Positions 44,505 through 52,786 of a DNA stretch of 64,000 nucleotides are shown here, piece by piece. The notes under the pieces were generated by a model. It was not told the DNA's origin and searched no databases. It saw only the letters and a program-made list of their open reading frames with translations. Positions within the stretch are counted from its first letter, which is position 1. Each line of letters begins with the position of its first letter. Where the stretch lies: the NCBI GenBank assembly GCA_963702595.1, contig CAVPDC010000022.1, positions 372,001-436,000 on the forward strand, in the 5' to 3' direction. The DNA is from JALORV01 sp963702595 (lineage in GTDB: Bacteria > Pseudomonadota > Gammaproteobacteria > Burkholderiales > Burkholderiaceae_F). A program made the position numbers and the translations under genes.

Positions 44505-46451
44505 TCAGCGCGGCCGCTGCGCCGCGATATCCACGATGACCGTCTCGCGCACCGGCACCTCGATCTCCACGCGGCCTTCGTTGGCCAGCATCCAAGGAAG
44601 GGGCACGTTGTCTGGCACAACTGTAATTCTGTGTGGACCTGATGCGACGGCGGGAAACTCGAAGCGGCCCTGTGCGTCCGTGCGGGTCGAGTAGCGTCCA
44701 TCGATGATCACGGTTACGTTAGCCGCACCCTGTTCACCGGCTTCCAGTCGGCCACTTTCGTTCTCATCGAGGAAGACCGTTCCGGTTACCCGGCCGGATC
44801 CTGCGCCCGGCGGACCTCCCAAGGGTGCTCCCAGACTACCGGCTCGGGTTTCGTAGCGCAGCATCAAGAAGCCGCCCGAGTCATTCAGGCGAGTGATATT
44901 CGAAGGGACAATCGGATCGAGCGGAGAGGTGATGGTCAGCGGCTGGCGACTCGATGCCTGGCTGCGGTAAGCGGTCGCGATCAGCCGCAGTTCGGGCAGG
45001 ATGCTCCAGGTGAGCACGACGCTGCCGGTTGCGCTGGTCGGGTCGGCATCGCTATAGGTACGGTTCCATAAGACGTTGAGGTCGAGTGCGAGGTTGCGGG
45101 CAATGTCACCGCCGCCGTAGGCCGCAAGGGAGATCTGATTCGATGCATCCAGGCGGTCACTTTGATAGCGACCGAAGGCAAGTGTTGTATTGAGTCGAGT
45201 GCCTGCAGGCACACTCCAAGTCTGGTTGAGGCTGAGCACGGTCTCCTGCCTGTCGCCATCTTCCGCTCGGTTCAGTTGCGCCCGTCCGGTCATGAACGAT
45301 TCGACATGCTCGACATAGGCGAATCCTTGCCAGGCTGTCGAATCGGCGAGTCGCACGTTGCCTCCCGTGCCCGCGCTCAGGTCACGCCTGAACTGGTAGC
45401 GCACGCTGCCATTGGCAAACGTCGCTGCCGGCGCGTCGCCATCGATCGGCGCCGTGTAGTCGACGCCGGCATCCCAGAGCCAACGTGGGTCCGCATAGAA
45501 CGCGCGGTAGTAGCCTCCGCGCAGGTCGTTTGCCACCGGCTGGTTGCCCCAGAGCAATGCCTGCTCTAGATGAAAGAGGCCAAATGAGTGCTGCAGTCGC
45601 CCGGAGCGCACGATGCCATCGAACCAGAGACCATGGTGTGCCTGGGAGAAGCTGTTCTGGCTCTCCATTACATTGAACTGGAAGCGGCTGGTCGCATCCT
45701 GACGCGATGCGGCCAGCAGCAGTGAGCGCGAGCTGAACTCCCGCGCGCCCGGCGATGACTGCAAGCCGCTGGTGACGTCGTTCGCGCCGGAGTACTGGAA
45801 GCCTGCGGTCCAGTTTCGATCCGACGCAAACTGCGCGCCGAAGTTGGTCAGTTGCCCGCCCAGGCGCCGAAACTCCGGTACGTACGTGCCGTAGTAGACA
45901 CCGGGCTCGCCGAAACCGGCGATTGCCTGCACGGCTTGCGGGCTGCGCCACTCGGTGACGGCACCCAGCATCGGCGTCGTAGACAGGAAAATGCGCGGCT
46001 GGAAGCGCACGAGATCGATCGCCGGCGAATTCAGCATCCCGAAGCCGTTGTTGGCGCGCCAGCCACCATCGAACGGCATGTCGCGTTGCCATAACGTCGC
46101 AATCGAGCTGTCGTAGCCGTTGGTAAACAGGCCATCAAAACTGAAGGCGCCGTAGTCCGGGGTCGCAAGGAAAGCGCCGACGCCCACTCCGCCCTGAGCG
46201 GTCGTGCTGCCGTTGCGGCGTACCTGCGACCAAATGCCGTCCAGCCGCAAGCCGCGCGGCCATCCACTGGCGTCGCGGGACGGGGACATGCCGTCCCAGA
46301 GATCGAGCGGCAGTGTCCCGTCGTCGATCAAGCGATCTTCGTACACGGCGGATGCCGCGCCATTGCCTGGCGCAGTCTGCTGCGCCAGGGACGGAATGCC
46401 GATGACGGCAGTCGCGAAGGCGAGCAGCTGCGCTGTGGCGGTTGCTCGCAT
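44505..46451 (-). CDS. Outer-membrane usher-like barrel with C-terminal SdrD/CarboxypepD-like domain
   Basis: The protein has 648 residues: signal peptide (LLAFATAVIGIPSLAQ), about 500 residues of alternating beta strands rich in Gly, aromatic and Asn residues, then, after a Gly/Pro linker, a C-terminal Ig-like domain (GTVFLDENESGRLEAGEQG, RYSTRTDAQGRFEFPAV) as in SdrD B-repeats or carboxypeptidase regulatory domains. Classical ushers are about 800 residues with N-terminal, plug and two C-terminal domains; I cannot identify these. The role as fibre-assembly pore is inferred from the operon with a PapD-like chaperone and repeated subunit genes. It begins six bases after the chaperone stop. Confidence 0.7.
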   Translation of the reverse strand: MRATATAQLLAFATAVIGIPSLAQQTAPGNGAASAVYEDRLIDDGTLPLDLWDGMSPSRDASGWPRGLRLDGIWSQVRRNGSTTAQGGVGVGAFLATPDYGAFSFDGLFTNGYDSSIATLWQRDMPFDGGWRANNGFGMLNSPAIDLVRFQPRIFLSTTPMLGAVTEWRSPQAVQAIAGFGEPGVYYGTYVPEFRRLGGQLTNFGAQFASDRNWTAGFQYSGANDVTSGLQSSPGAREFSSRSLLLAASRQDATSRFQFNVMESQNSFSQAHHGLWFDGIVRSGRLQHSFGLFHLEQALLWGNQPVANDLRGGYYRAFYADPRWLWDAGVDYTAPIDGDAPAATFANGSVRYQFRRDLSAGTGGNVRLADSTAWQGFAYVEHVESFMTGRAQLNRAEDGDRQETVLSLNQTWSVPAGTRLNTTLAFGRYQSDRLDASNQISLAAYGGGDIARNLALDLNVLWNRTYSDADPTSATGSVVLTWSILPELRLIATAYRSQASSRQPLTITSPLDPIVPSNITRLNDSGGFLMLRYETRAGSLGAPLGGPPGAGSGRVTGTVFLDENESGRLEAGEQGAANVTVIIDGRYSTRTDAQGRFEFPAVASGPHRITVVPDNVPLPWMLANEGRVEIEVPVRETVIVDIAAQRPR

Positions 46452-46457
46452 CTAGAT

Positions 46458-47264
46458 TCAGTCGAACCGTTGCTCGAACGGCAGGCGGCCGCCGGACCAC
46501 TCGAGGGTTCCACGAATCGTGACCGGACCCTTGGGCTCAACCGGCTCGTCGCGGTCGTTGGTCGCCGTCAGGGCGATGGCGCGAACTTCGCCTGGGAGGA
46601 CAGGCAGCGACGACGGAGCAAAGTCCATGCGTCGTCCCGCACTGTCCGTTCCGCTCAGGAACCCGGCCAGACGCCCATGTGCGTTGCCGGTGTTGCGAAC
46701 GAAGAGCGCCGGCACGCGCTGGCCATTCTGCTGTATCCAGCCCGTCTTCTCAATTTCGAGTTTAGGTACGGCCTCGCCGACCGCGACGTAGACGACGATG
46801 GCAATCCGGCCTTTGACCGGTAGCCGGAAGCCTTCGCCGGAGGCGACGGCCGGATCGTCTCCCTCAATCAGCACAGCGAAGCGGCACTCGCCGGCCGTCA
46901 CATCGGCCGGCGGCGTCACTTCAAACCGGTAGCGCAGGCGCCCCCCTGCCGGCACTTCGACAACGCCGCGCTCGATTGCCACCCACGGCCGGCAACTCGT
47001 CGGCTGCAGCTCCTCGTAGACAATGATCTGGCCATCGGCGCCAAGCGCCCAGTCGGCCGTTCGGAAGCGGTAACGCGCCGGTGACTGGCCGCCGTTGGTA
47101 ATCTCCATGACCTCACGCTGTCGTTCGCCAGGCTTGGCGCGCAGCTCGAAACGCGGCGGTGACACCAGCGCCGCGAATCCCTGTGCCACGACAGGATCCA
47201 TCGGAGCCGTCGTTGCTGCGACCAGTGCTGTCAGGGATGTGAACAGAAACGATGGGCTTCTCAT
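46458..47264 (-). CDS. PapD-like periplasmic pilus chaperone
   Basis: From ATG 47264 (one base after the preceding stop) the protein has 268 residues, with a signal peptide (FLFTSLTALVAATTA). The N-terminal domain shows the chaperone fold order: SPPRFELRAKPGERQREVME, RYRFRTADWALG, WVAIERGVVEVPAGGRLRYR (strand preceding the usual Pro-rich turn), ECRFAVLIEGD and GRIAIVVYVAV. The second Ig-like domain covers the C-terminal 100 residues. It would cap fibre subunits in the periplasm by donating a strand. The sequence is divergent from FimC/PapD and lies closer to chaperones of alternative systems (inference). Confidence 0.8.
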   Translation of the reverse strand: MRSPSFLFTSLTALVAATTAPMDPVVAQGFAALVSPPRFELRAKPGERQREVMEITNGGQSPARYRFRTADWALGADGQIIVYEELQPTSCRPWVAIERGVVEVPAGGRLRYRFEVTPPADVTAGECRFAVLIEGDDPAVASGEGFRLPVKGRIAIVVYVAVGEAVPKLEIEKTGWIQQNGQRVPALFVRNTGNAHGRLAGFLSGTDSAGRRMDFAPSSLPVLPGEVRAIALTATNDRDEPVEPKGPVTIRGTLEWSGGRLPFEQRFD

Positions 47265-47265
47265 T

Positions 47266-47718
47266 TCATTCCACGTCGATCTCAAAGTGAAATTGCAGTC
47301 GTATCGCGCTGCTCAGGCGCGTGCCGTCGGTTTCCAACTTCAGAGCGAGGGTATCCTCGAGCAGTCGAGTGGTGATCGGTCCGGAGTAGACAAGCTGACG
47401 TTCGCCCGACGTCAGCTGCCCCGGCATCAGTCGGCCCTGTGTCGTCCAGCTGGCGCGAACTTGGACCAACGGCTGCTGCGGCAACACGAGAAAGAGCCGG
47501 CCGTTGCGGTTCAGCCAGGGCGCAAGGTTTAGGCGCACATTGACTGTCGTCGAACCCTCGATCGCGTTGTCTCCGCCACGCGATGGCGCAATGTGGCGCC
47601 AGCGCATCGGTGCGCTCGATTCGGCTGGAAAGGTCCCCGATTCGTCGACGCGATACGTGGTTGCCTCGACTGATGCGAGACTCAGGGCGGCTAGCAATAG
47701 CGCCACAACGTGCTTCAC
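47266..47718 (-). CDS. Small beta-rich secreted protein of the fibre operon
   Basis: The protein has 150 residues with a signal peptide (VVALLLAALSLASVEA). The mature part has alternating strand-like segments (TTVNVRLNLAPWLNRNGRLF, VRASWTTQGRLMPGQL, IRLQFHFEIDVE at the very end) with no Cys. It could be an extra subunit, a tip or anchor protein, or a second chaperone-like factor. Its start overlaps the stop of the upstream subunit gene by four bases (ATGA), so it is translationally coupled. No known family recognised. Confidence 0.7.
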   Translation of the reverse strand: MKHVVALLLAALSLASVEATTYRVDESGTFPAESSAPMRWRHIAPSRGGDNAIEGSTTVNVRLNLAPWLNRNGRLFLVLPQQPLVQVRASWTTQGRLMPGQLTSGERQLVYSGPITTRLLEDTLALKLETDGTRLSSAIRLQFHFEIDVE

Positions 47719-48380
47719 GGTGCGCTCAAGGTATAGACGACCGTGCCGGTGTACGTGCCGGCAGGTACGACAGCAGCGTTGGCATAGGTAAACGTCAGGC
47801 AGCTCTCAGCCCATTGGTTGCGCGCGATCGTGCCTATGGTCTGCTGCGAGCCCGCGACGAACGTGCCAGCCGGGAATGGTTGGGTACCGGTATCGCTGAT
47901 GCCGCTGCTGGTCCAGGAAATCTGCGAAAACGGAATCGTGCCGCCGCTGCCGTTGCTGAGCGTTGCCGGCACAGTCGCGGTCAGGGTGGCGCCTGCACCG
48001 CCCTGAGTGTTGTTACGCCGATAAAAGCCTCCAACATAGAGTTGAGCCGGAGGCGAACAAAACGTGAAGTTGTCCCAGAAGCTGTTAGCGGCAGTGCTGT
48101 TGGTCGTCATCGCCTGCGCCGATCCCGTGCCAACCTGGGCGGCAGGTACGGTCACGGACACCGTGTTTACCGTGAAATTGACTCCGGGGTTGCCGCCTCC
48201 CTGCAGCGTTCCTGTAAAGCTGCCGACGCCGACCTGAAGATAGAGGGTGCGCGACCCGGTGGGAATGCTCACCGTGAAAGCGATTGCCGGCAGCGCGCAA
48301 ACCGACAGTGCGCAAGCGATCGCCGCCTGGCGCAGCCCGCGATGACGAGTGGTGCTTGTGTCGGTCCCCACCGAGTTCAT
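47715..48380 (-). CDS. Third subunit of the fibre operon, possible tip protein
   Basis: The protein has 221 residues with a signal peptide (AAIACALSVCALPAIA). It shares the C-terminal pattern of the two upstream subunits (VVPAGTYTGTVVYTLSAP), an alternating hydrophobic strand fit for chaperone capture, but otherwise differs and has two mature Cys (FCSPPAQ, ESCLTF). One subunit unlike the others is typical of tip adhesins in chaperone-usher systems; this is inference. It starts 13 bases after the second subunit gene. Confidence 0.72.
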   Translation of the reverse strand: MNSVGTDTSTTRHRGLRQAAIACALSVCALPAIAFTVSIPTGSRTLYLQVGVGSFTGTLQGGGNPGVNFTVNTVSVTVPAAQVGTGSAQAMTTNSTAANSFWDNFTFCSPPAQLYVGGFYRRNNTQGGAGATLTATVPATLSNGSGGTIPFSQISWTSSGISDTGTQPFPAGTFVAGSQQTIGTIARNQWAESCLTFTYANAAVVPAGTYTGTVVYTLSAP

Positions 48381-48393
48381 GGTTGCGTTCGGA

Positions 48394-49014
48394 TCATGGC
48401 ATCGCGGCCGTATACGTCACGGTGCCGGCATAGGTGCCCGACGCATAGACCGTATTTGGCGGGCTCGTCCAGGTGTAACGCCACGAGCCCGACTGGTTGA
48501 CCACACCACCGCTGGGTGTCAGTACGGTGCTGCCGGAGTTAAACGGCGGCACGGTGATCGAGCCCGTGGGACTGGACGCCGTTAGCGTGGTCCAGGGCAT
48601 CGTGTTAGCTCCGCTCACCAGGTTGGGGGCGCTTGTGACGGCCGTCAGGGTGACGTTGCCGCCGCCGTTACCGATCACGCGCACAGTAACGTCGGTGTTG
48701 CCGGAGCCGGTGTCGCCTCCGGTAGGTAGCACGCCGGTCGAATTGACGATCTGATTCGCCGTGGGCGCATACGCCAATGTATTAACTGACGCGGCCGACC
48801 CCACCCGCAACATCACGAAGCGGGGGATTGTGATGCTGAAGTTCAGATTAACGGAGGTCGTCAGTGTTCCGGAGTTGCCGGTGGCGAAGTTGGACGCCGC
48901 CTGTGCCGCCAGGCTCAGAGCACCGAGCGCGAGCGACAGCAGGCAGCGCACGGCGATCAACCGCCGACGCTTGGCTGCGCTGCAAGTTATTGCCGGACTG
49001 TTCTTTTCACTCAT
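48394..49014 (-). CDS. Fibre subunit 2, paralogue of the first subunit
   Basis: From ATG 49014 the protein has 206 residues (a TTG at 49023 adds three). The signal peptide is long (RCLLSLALGALSLAAQA). The mature part repeats the plan of the gene at 49121-49684: ITIPRFVMLRVGSA, VNTLAYAPT, TGGDTG, NLVSG, TGSITVPPF, NQSGSWRYTW and TVYASGTYAGTVTYT. No Cys occurs in the mature part, so folding does not need a disulfide. Matching positions run through the whole length, clear evidence of gene duplication within the operon. Confidence 0.78.
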   Translation of the reverse strand: MSEKNSPAITCSAAKRRRLIAVRCLLSLALGALSLAAQAASNFATGNSGTLTTSVNLNFSITIPRFVMLRVGSAASVNTLAYAPTANQIVNSTGVLPTGGDTGSGNTDVTVRVIGNGGGNVTLTAVTSAPNLVSGANTMPWTTLTASSPTGSITVPPFNSGSTVLTPSGGVVNQSGSWRYTWTSPPNTVYASGTYAGTVTYTAAMP

Positions 49015-49023
49015 CTCAAACAA

Positions 49024-49115
49024 ATCGGCCGGCTGTTTACACCGGCCGATCTCGACGCCCCCACAGCTCCGCCGCGAAGGATACTGGCCGCGGCCCTCAT
49101 GTTGCGGGGCCGCGG
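49024..49115 (-). promoter_or_regulatory. Two strong intercistronic hairpins after the first subunit gene
   Basis: In transcription order: ccgcggccc / gggccgcgg (49115-49107 with 49096-49088; nine-base perfect stem), then atcggccgg / ccggccgat (49050-49042 with 49032-49024; nine-base perfect stem). Neither is followed by a T-run. Such structures behind a first pilin gene often protect its RNA end or reduce read-through, leaving the major subunit in excess. That role is inference. Confidence 0.6.
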
Positions 49116-49120
49116 GCGCG

Positions 49121-49684
49121 TTACGGCGCCGACAGTGTGTAGGTCGCGGTGGCCACGTACGTACCCGCCGGATAGACCGTTGCCGCCGGGTTGGTCCATG
49201 AGTAGCGCCAGGTGCCCGTCTGGTTGAAGACGCCGCTCACTGCGGTCAGGGCGACACTCCCTCCAAAGGCCGGAACGCCGATCGAGCCGGTCTGATTTGT
49301 TCCGGTCAGCGTTGTAATCGGGATGTTGTTACCGCCCGACACCAAATTGGTCGGATTGTTGGCAGCCAGGGTCATGTTGCCGGCATTGCCGCGCGCGGTG
49401 ATCGTGACGTCGGAAGCCGTCGCATCACCTCCGGTCCCCAGGATCGGAGTCGAGTTCTCCATCTCAGCGACGGTCGGCGCAAACACTAGGGTGTTTACTG
49501 TTGCCGGTACAGCACTGCCGACGCGCAGGAAGATGAAACGCGGAATGACGACGTTGAATGTCAGATCCGCCGTTGCGCTCAGTGCACCGGCACCCGTGTC
49601 GAAGTCCGTTGCCGCATGCGATGCCAGTGGGAGCGCGGTGGCCATGGCAATCGCGCCTGCCAGGGTTGTGCGAATCAATTTCAT
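49121..49684 (-). CDS. Fibre subunit 1, probable major pilin
   Basis: From ATG 49684 the protein has 187 residues and a signal peptide (TTLAGAIAMATALPLASHA). The mature part contains VVIPRFIFLRVGSA, VNTLVFAPT, ILGTGGDATASDVTITA, NLVSGGNNIPITTLTG, TGSIGVPAF, NQTGTWRYSW and the end YPAGTYVATATYTLSAP. It has no Cys. It is first in the six-gene operon and is followed by strong hairpins, which fits a highly made major subunit. The family is not a classic FimA/PapA pilin or spore-coat-U type as far as I can see. Confidence 0.78.
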   Translation of the reverse strand: MKLIRTTLAGAIAMATALPLASHAATDFDTGAGALSATADLTFNVVIPRFIFLRVGSAVPATVNTLVFAPTVAEMENSTPILGTGGDATASDVTITARGNAGNMTLAANNPTNLVSGGNNIPITTLTGTNQTGSIGVPAFGGSVALTAVSGVFNQTGTWRYSWTNPAATVYPAGTYVATATYTLSAP

Positions 49685-50231
49685 TGCTTTCCTTTTGCGG
49701 GGAAGCCCCGGTTGATCAAGTCTGGAGCACGCATCGGGCTGTACTCGCTGCTTTATCCGAGACATACCTGACCGTGCTTGGGGAGCGATCGTACCGAGTA
49801 CACGGTATTCAGAAGGGCTGAATTGACGGTTCCATCTTCGGCATTTCAAACGCCGCCCTAGGAATGAACGGTTCGTTTGGGGCGACAAGTGCTTGCAGCG
49901 TCAATGGCGGAGCGATTCCGCCACCAAGAGTCTGCGATCCGCTCGTCGGAGACCATCGACGCCAGCCGTTGATGTGGTGTGGCTCAACGCCCGCCATCGA
50001 ATTTAAAGCCGACCGATCACCGAACGCGCATTGCGCGTCGTGCAATGTCGGTGAATCCGCACTTCTGTCAGATTTTTTCTATGCTCCTGTGTAAGGGTCG
50101 ACGAACGGTTTGCCGCTTGTCGGGCGCCATGGCCTTTGCGCGGTCGTCTGCTCAAGAAAAGCGGTGGCGAATCCGTTACCTCGTGAGACTGCGGGCCGCG
50201 CGACTGCGGTGTTATTGCCTCACACAACTGC
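49685..50231. other. Divergent regulatory region between the two fibre operons
   Basis: About 550 bases with lower G+C than the surroundings separate the chaperone-usher-like operon (minus) from the type IV minor-pilin operon (plus). No credible gene. AT-rich patches near 49805-49850 (ttgacggttcc at 49823) and near 50068-50090 (cagattttttctatgctcc) are the likeliest promoter areas; neither could be assigned to a sigma factor with confidence. Confidence 0.45.
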
Positions 50232-50693
50232 ATGGATTCGACGCTACTCACTATGTTGCATGCTGCTCCACCCGCAAGCACGCGCGGCTTCACGCTGATC
50301 GAAGTGCTGATCGTCATGACGGTGCTGGCGATCCTGGCAACCATTGCGATTCCGAACTACTCGCGCTACATCATGCGCGGCAACCTGGTCGAAGCGACGA
50401 ATGCGCTGTCGGAGTACCGCGTGCGGATGGAACAGTTCTATCAGGACAACCGGTCCTACCGGAACGCCGACGGTGATTGTGGCGTCGCGGTTCCGGCCAA
50501 TCTCCAGAACTTCGCGCTCAATTGTGTCATCGCAGCGGCGGGTCAGGCCTACACCGCCTCGGCGAATGGCGCGGGTTCGATGGCGGGATTCGCGTACTCG
50601 ATCAACCAGGCGAATGTCCGTGCGACGACCGGTCTGCCTGCGAAATGGGGCTCCCTTCCGGCGGACGCAGCCACGCGCTGGGTGACACGATGA
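50232..50693 (+). CDS. pilE: Type IV pilin-like protein PilE
   Basis: The protein has 153 residues (146 from ATG 50253). The class III prepilin site TRG/FTLIEVLIVM has the conserved Glu5 and is followed by the hydrophobic helix TVLAILATIAIPNYSRYI. The soluble part has EQFYQDNRSY and two Cys (GDCGVAV, ALNCVI) that may form a disulfide as in minor pilins. PilD would cleave after the Gly. It is the first gene of the cluster, overlapping the next start (ATGA); in Pseudomonas pilE comes last, after pilY1. Confidence 0.9.
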   Translation: MDSTLLTMLHAAPPASTRGFTLIEVLIVMTVLAILATIAIPNYSRYIMRGNLVEATNALSEYRVRMEQFYQDNRSYRNADGDCGVAVPANLQNFALNCVIAAAGQAYTASANGAGSMAGFAYSINQANVRATTGLPAKWGSLPADAATRWVTR

Positions 50694-51268
50694 GCGCGGC
50701 AACTAGAGCCAGGCAGGGCGGCTTGACCGTGGTCGAGCTCGCGGTCGTACTCGCCGTTGCTGCAATCCTGTACTCGCAGGCGGTGCCGGCGTTCACAAGC
50801 TGGATCGGTAACGCCCAGACGCGAACCTCCGCGGAGTCAGTCTTGAACGGTCTGCAATTGGCGCGCGTCGAAGCCATGCGGCGCAACCGCATGGTCCAGT
50901 TCGTCGTCACCGACGGAGCGACCTCTTCTTGGCTTGTCGGATGCTCGAACATCGTGGATGCAGGAACACCAGACGTCGATGATCCCGGTGACTGCCTCGG
51001 GGTGATCCAGGCGCGGGCAGCGCTGGAGGTGTCTGCGCAACCGCAGCTCGTAATCGTTCCGGATGGTGCGACCACCGTTACGTTTGACGCTCTCGGCCGC
51101 ATCGCTGCGAACATTGATGGATCGCCGACGGCAACCTCGATCGACGTTGCGAACCCGGGACTGGCTGAGAAAGAGCGACGTGTGCTTCGCCTCGCGCTCG
51201 GTGTTGGAGGGGGCGTCCGCATGTGTGACCCGTCGCTTCACGCCGGCGATCCGAGGGCCTGCCAATGA
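50690..51268 (+). CDS. fimU: Minor pilin, GspH/FimT/FimU type
   Basis: The protein has 192 residues. The prepilin cleavage site is QGG/LTVVELAVVLAV with conserved Glu, then a hydrophobic helix and TSAESVLNGLQLARVEAMRR, the hallmark of GspH/FimT proteins. The globular domain ends with two Cys (RMCDPSLH, PRACQ). Minor pilins of this type prime assembly of the type IV pilus. ATGA overlap with both neighbours indicates translational coupling. Confidence 0.9.
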   Translation: MSAATRARQGGLTVVELAVVLAVAAILYSQAVPAFTSWIGNAQTRTSAESVLNGLQLARVEAMRRNRMVQFVVTDGATSSWLVGCSNIVDAGTPDVDDPGDCLGVIQARAALEVSAQPQLVIVPDGATTVTFDALGRIAANIDGSPTATSIDVANPGLAEKERRVLRLALGVGGGVRMCDPSLHAGDPRACQ

Positions 51269-51705
51269 CGGGCGTCAATCGTCGCCGACGGACAGCGCTG
51301 GCTCGGCCGACGCGGCGGTCGGTACGCGGCATGTCGCTGGTCGAAGTTCTTGTGTCCACGGTGATCTTTGTCATCGGTGTGCTCGGCCTGCTCAGTGCGC
51401 ATGCGTCGGCGTTCAACAGCTTCACGGACGCGAAGCTGCGGGTCGATGCCGCGCTGCTCGCGGATCGCCTGATCGGCGAACTGTGGGTAGACCGTGCTCA
51501 CATGGCGGAGTACGCCTATGGCGGCATCAGCACCACAGCACCGGCGCGCATCGCGCCATGGGTGGCGCAGCTGCAGCAGTCCCTCCCGGCAGCAGACGCC
51601 TCTGTTGAAGTCGTGGGCGAGGAAGTGCGCGTCACCGTGACCTGGCGGCCCCGGGATGGCGATCGCCGAACGCACGTGGCAGTAGCAACGCTGCAGGGCC
51701 CGTAG
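51265..51705 (+). CDS. pilV: Minor pilin PilV
   Basis: The protein has 146 residues. Prepilin site VRG/MSLVEVLVSTVIFVIGVLG, followed by the PilV-type helix with SAHASAFNSFTDAKLR and the short globular part ending VRVTVTWRPRDGDRRTH. It acts in the initiation complex of the type IV pilus. Start overlaps fimU by four bases. Confidence 0.88.
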   Translation: MTGVNRRRRTALARPTRRSVRGMSLVEVLVSTVIFVIGVLGLLSAHASAFNSFTDAKLRVDAALLADRLIGELWVDRAHMAEYAYGGISTTAPARIAPWVAQLQQSLPAADASVEVVGEEVRVTVTWRPRDGDRRTHVAVATLQGP

Positions 51706-51706
51706 C

Positions 51707-52786
51707 GTGCGCCGCCCTGCAATTTCCTCGCGCGGGATGACCCTCGTCGAGCTTCTGATCTCGATGGTCGTCTCCCTGGTGGTGGTACTGGCCATCTATC
51801 AGACTCTTGCCGCGTCGGAAGGCTACCGTCGCACGGCGACGTCCGGCGGCGACGCGACCTTCGATGGAACCGTTGCCCTCTTCACGCTGCAGCGTGACCT
51901 CCGGATGTCAGGCTTTGGCGTGAACACGCCCGGCCTTCTGGGTTGTCGAGTCTTGGCCTACGACGGTGGAACCGATCCGCCGCGGGATGTCGAGTTCCTG
52001 CTCACGCCCGCGAATGTCACGCAGGGTGCTGGGACGGCGCCAGACACGATCGAGATTGTCTTTAGCAGCAGCAATGCGGTTCCCGCGCCCTTGAGACTCA
52101 CTCAGGTGACCCCAAGCAACACGGCGGATCTGCGCATCGACAACGGCTTTGGACTTCAGTCCGGGCACCTCATGGTCATTGGCGAGCCGGGCGCGGACTG
52201 CTCGCTGCATCAGGCGACGAATACGCCTGTCCTCGAGCCCCCAGGGCAGCAAGACAAGCTCACGCGAACCAGCGGCAACTACCGCACGCCGATCGGAACT
52301 TGGGCAGTTTCCCGCTACAACCGTCCTGGTGGACTTGGGCCGAACTACACGCTGTCGGGCATGGTTTTCCCGCTCGGCGCTACGCCGGGCGTGAACCGCT
52401 ACTACATCCAGAACGGGACCCTGGTCGTCGACCAGTTGCTGCAGGGAACAACAGCATTGCCGGTCGCCTCTGGGATTGTTCAACTGCAGGCGCAGTACGG
52501 ACGAGACACCGACGGAGATGGCACGGTCGACGTGTGGGACGAAATTGCGCCGGCGACACCAAATGCCTGGGGTTCCATCTCGGCGGTGCGTATGGGATTG
52601 GTGGCTCGCAGCGCGTTGCCGGAGCGCCCGGATCCAGCCTCTGGAGCCTGCACGACTACGGAAGTGCCTCCGAGCTGGTTTGCCGGCCAATTTGACTTGA
52701 GCGCCGATCCGAACTGGCGCTGCTATCGCTACCGGGTGTTCGAGACGACCGTGAGTCTGCGCAACATGATCTGGAGGCCTGCGTGA
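51707..52786 (+). CDS. pilW: Minor pilin PilW
   Basis: The protein has 359 residues from GTG 51707, one base after the pilV stop. Prepilin site SRG/MTLVELLISMVVSLVVVLA, then DLRMSGFGVN and a large beta-rich globular domain, typical of PilW. Three Cys pairs are possible (LLGCRVLA, DCSLHQ, GACTTTE, WRCYRY). The stop overlaps the pilX start (GTGA). Confidence 0.9.
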   Translation: MRRPAISSRGMTLVELLISMVVSLVVVLAIYQTLAASEGYRRTATSGGDATFDGTVALFTLQRDLRMSGFGVNTPGLLGCRVLAYDGGTDPPRDVEFLLTPANVTQGAGTAPDTIEIVFSSSNAVPAPLRLTQVTPSNTADLRIDNGFGLQSGHLMVIGEPGADCSLHQATNTPVLEPPGQQDKLTRTSGNYRTPIGTWAVSRYNRPGGLGPNYTLSGMVFPLGATPGVNRYYIQNGTLVVDQLLQGTTALPVASGIVQLQAQYGRDTDGDGTVDVWDEIAPATPNAWGSISAVRMGLVARSALPERPDPASGACTTTEVPPSWFAGQFDLSADPNWRCYRYRVFETTVSLRNMIWRPA

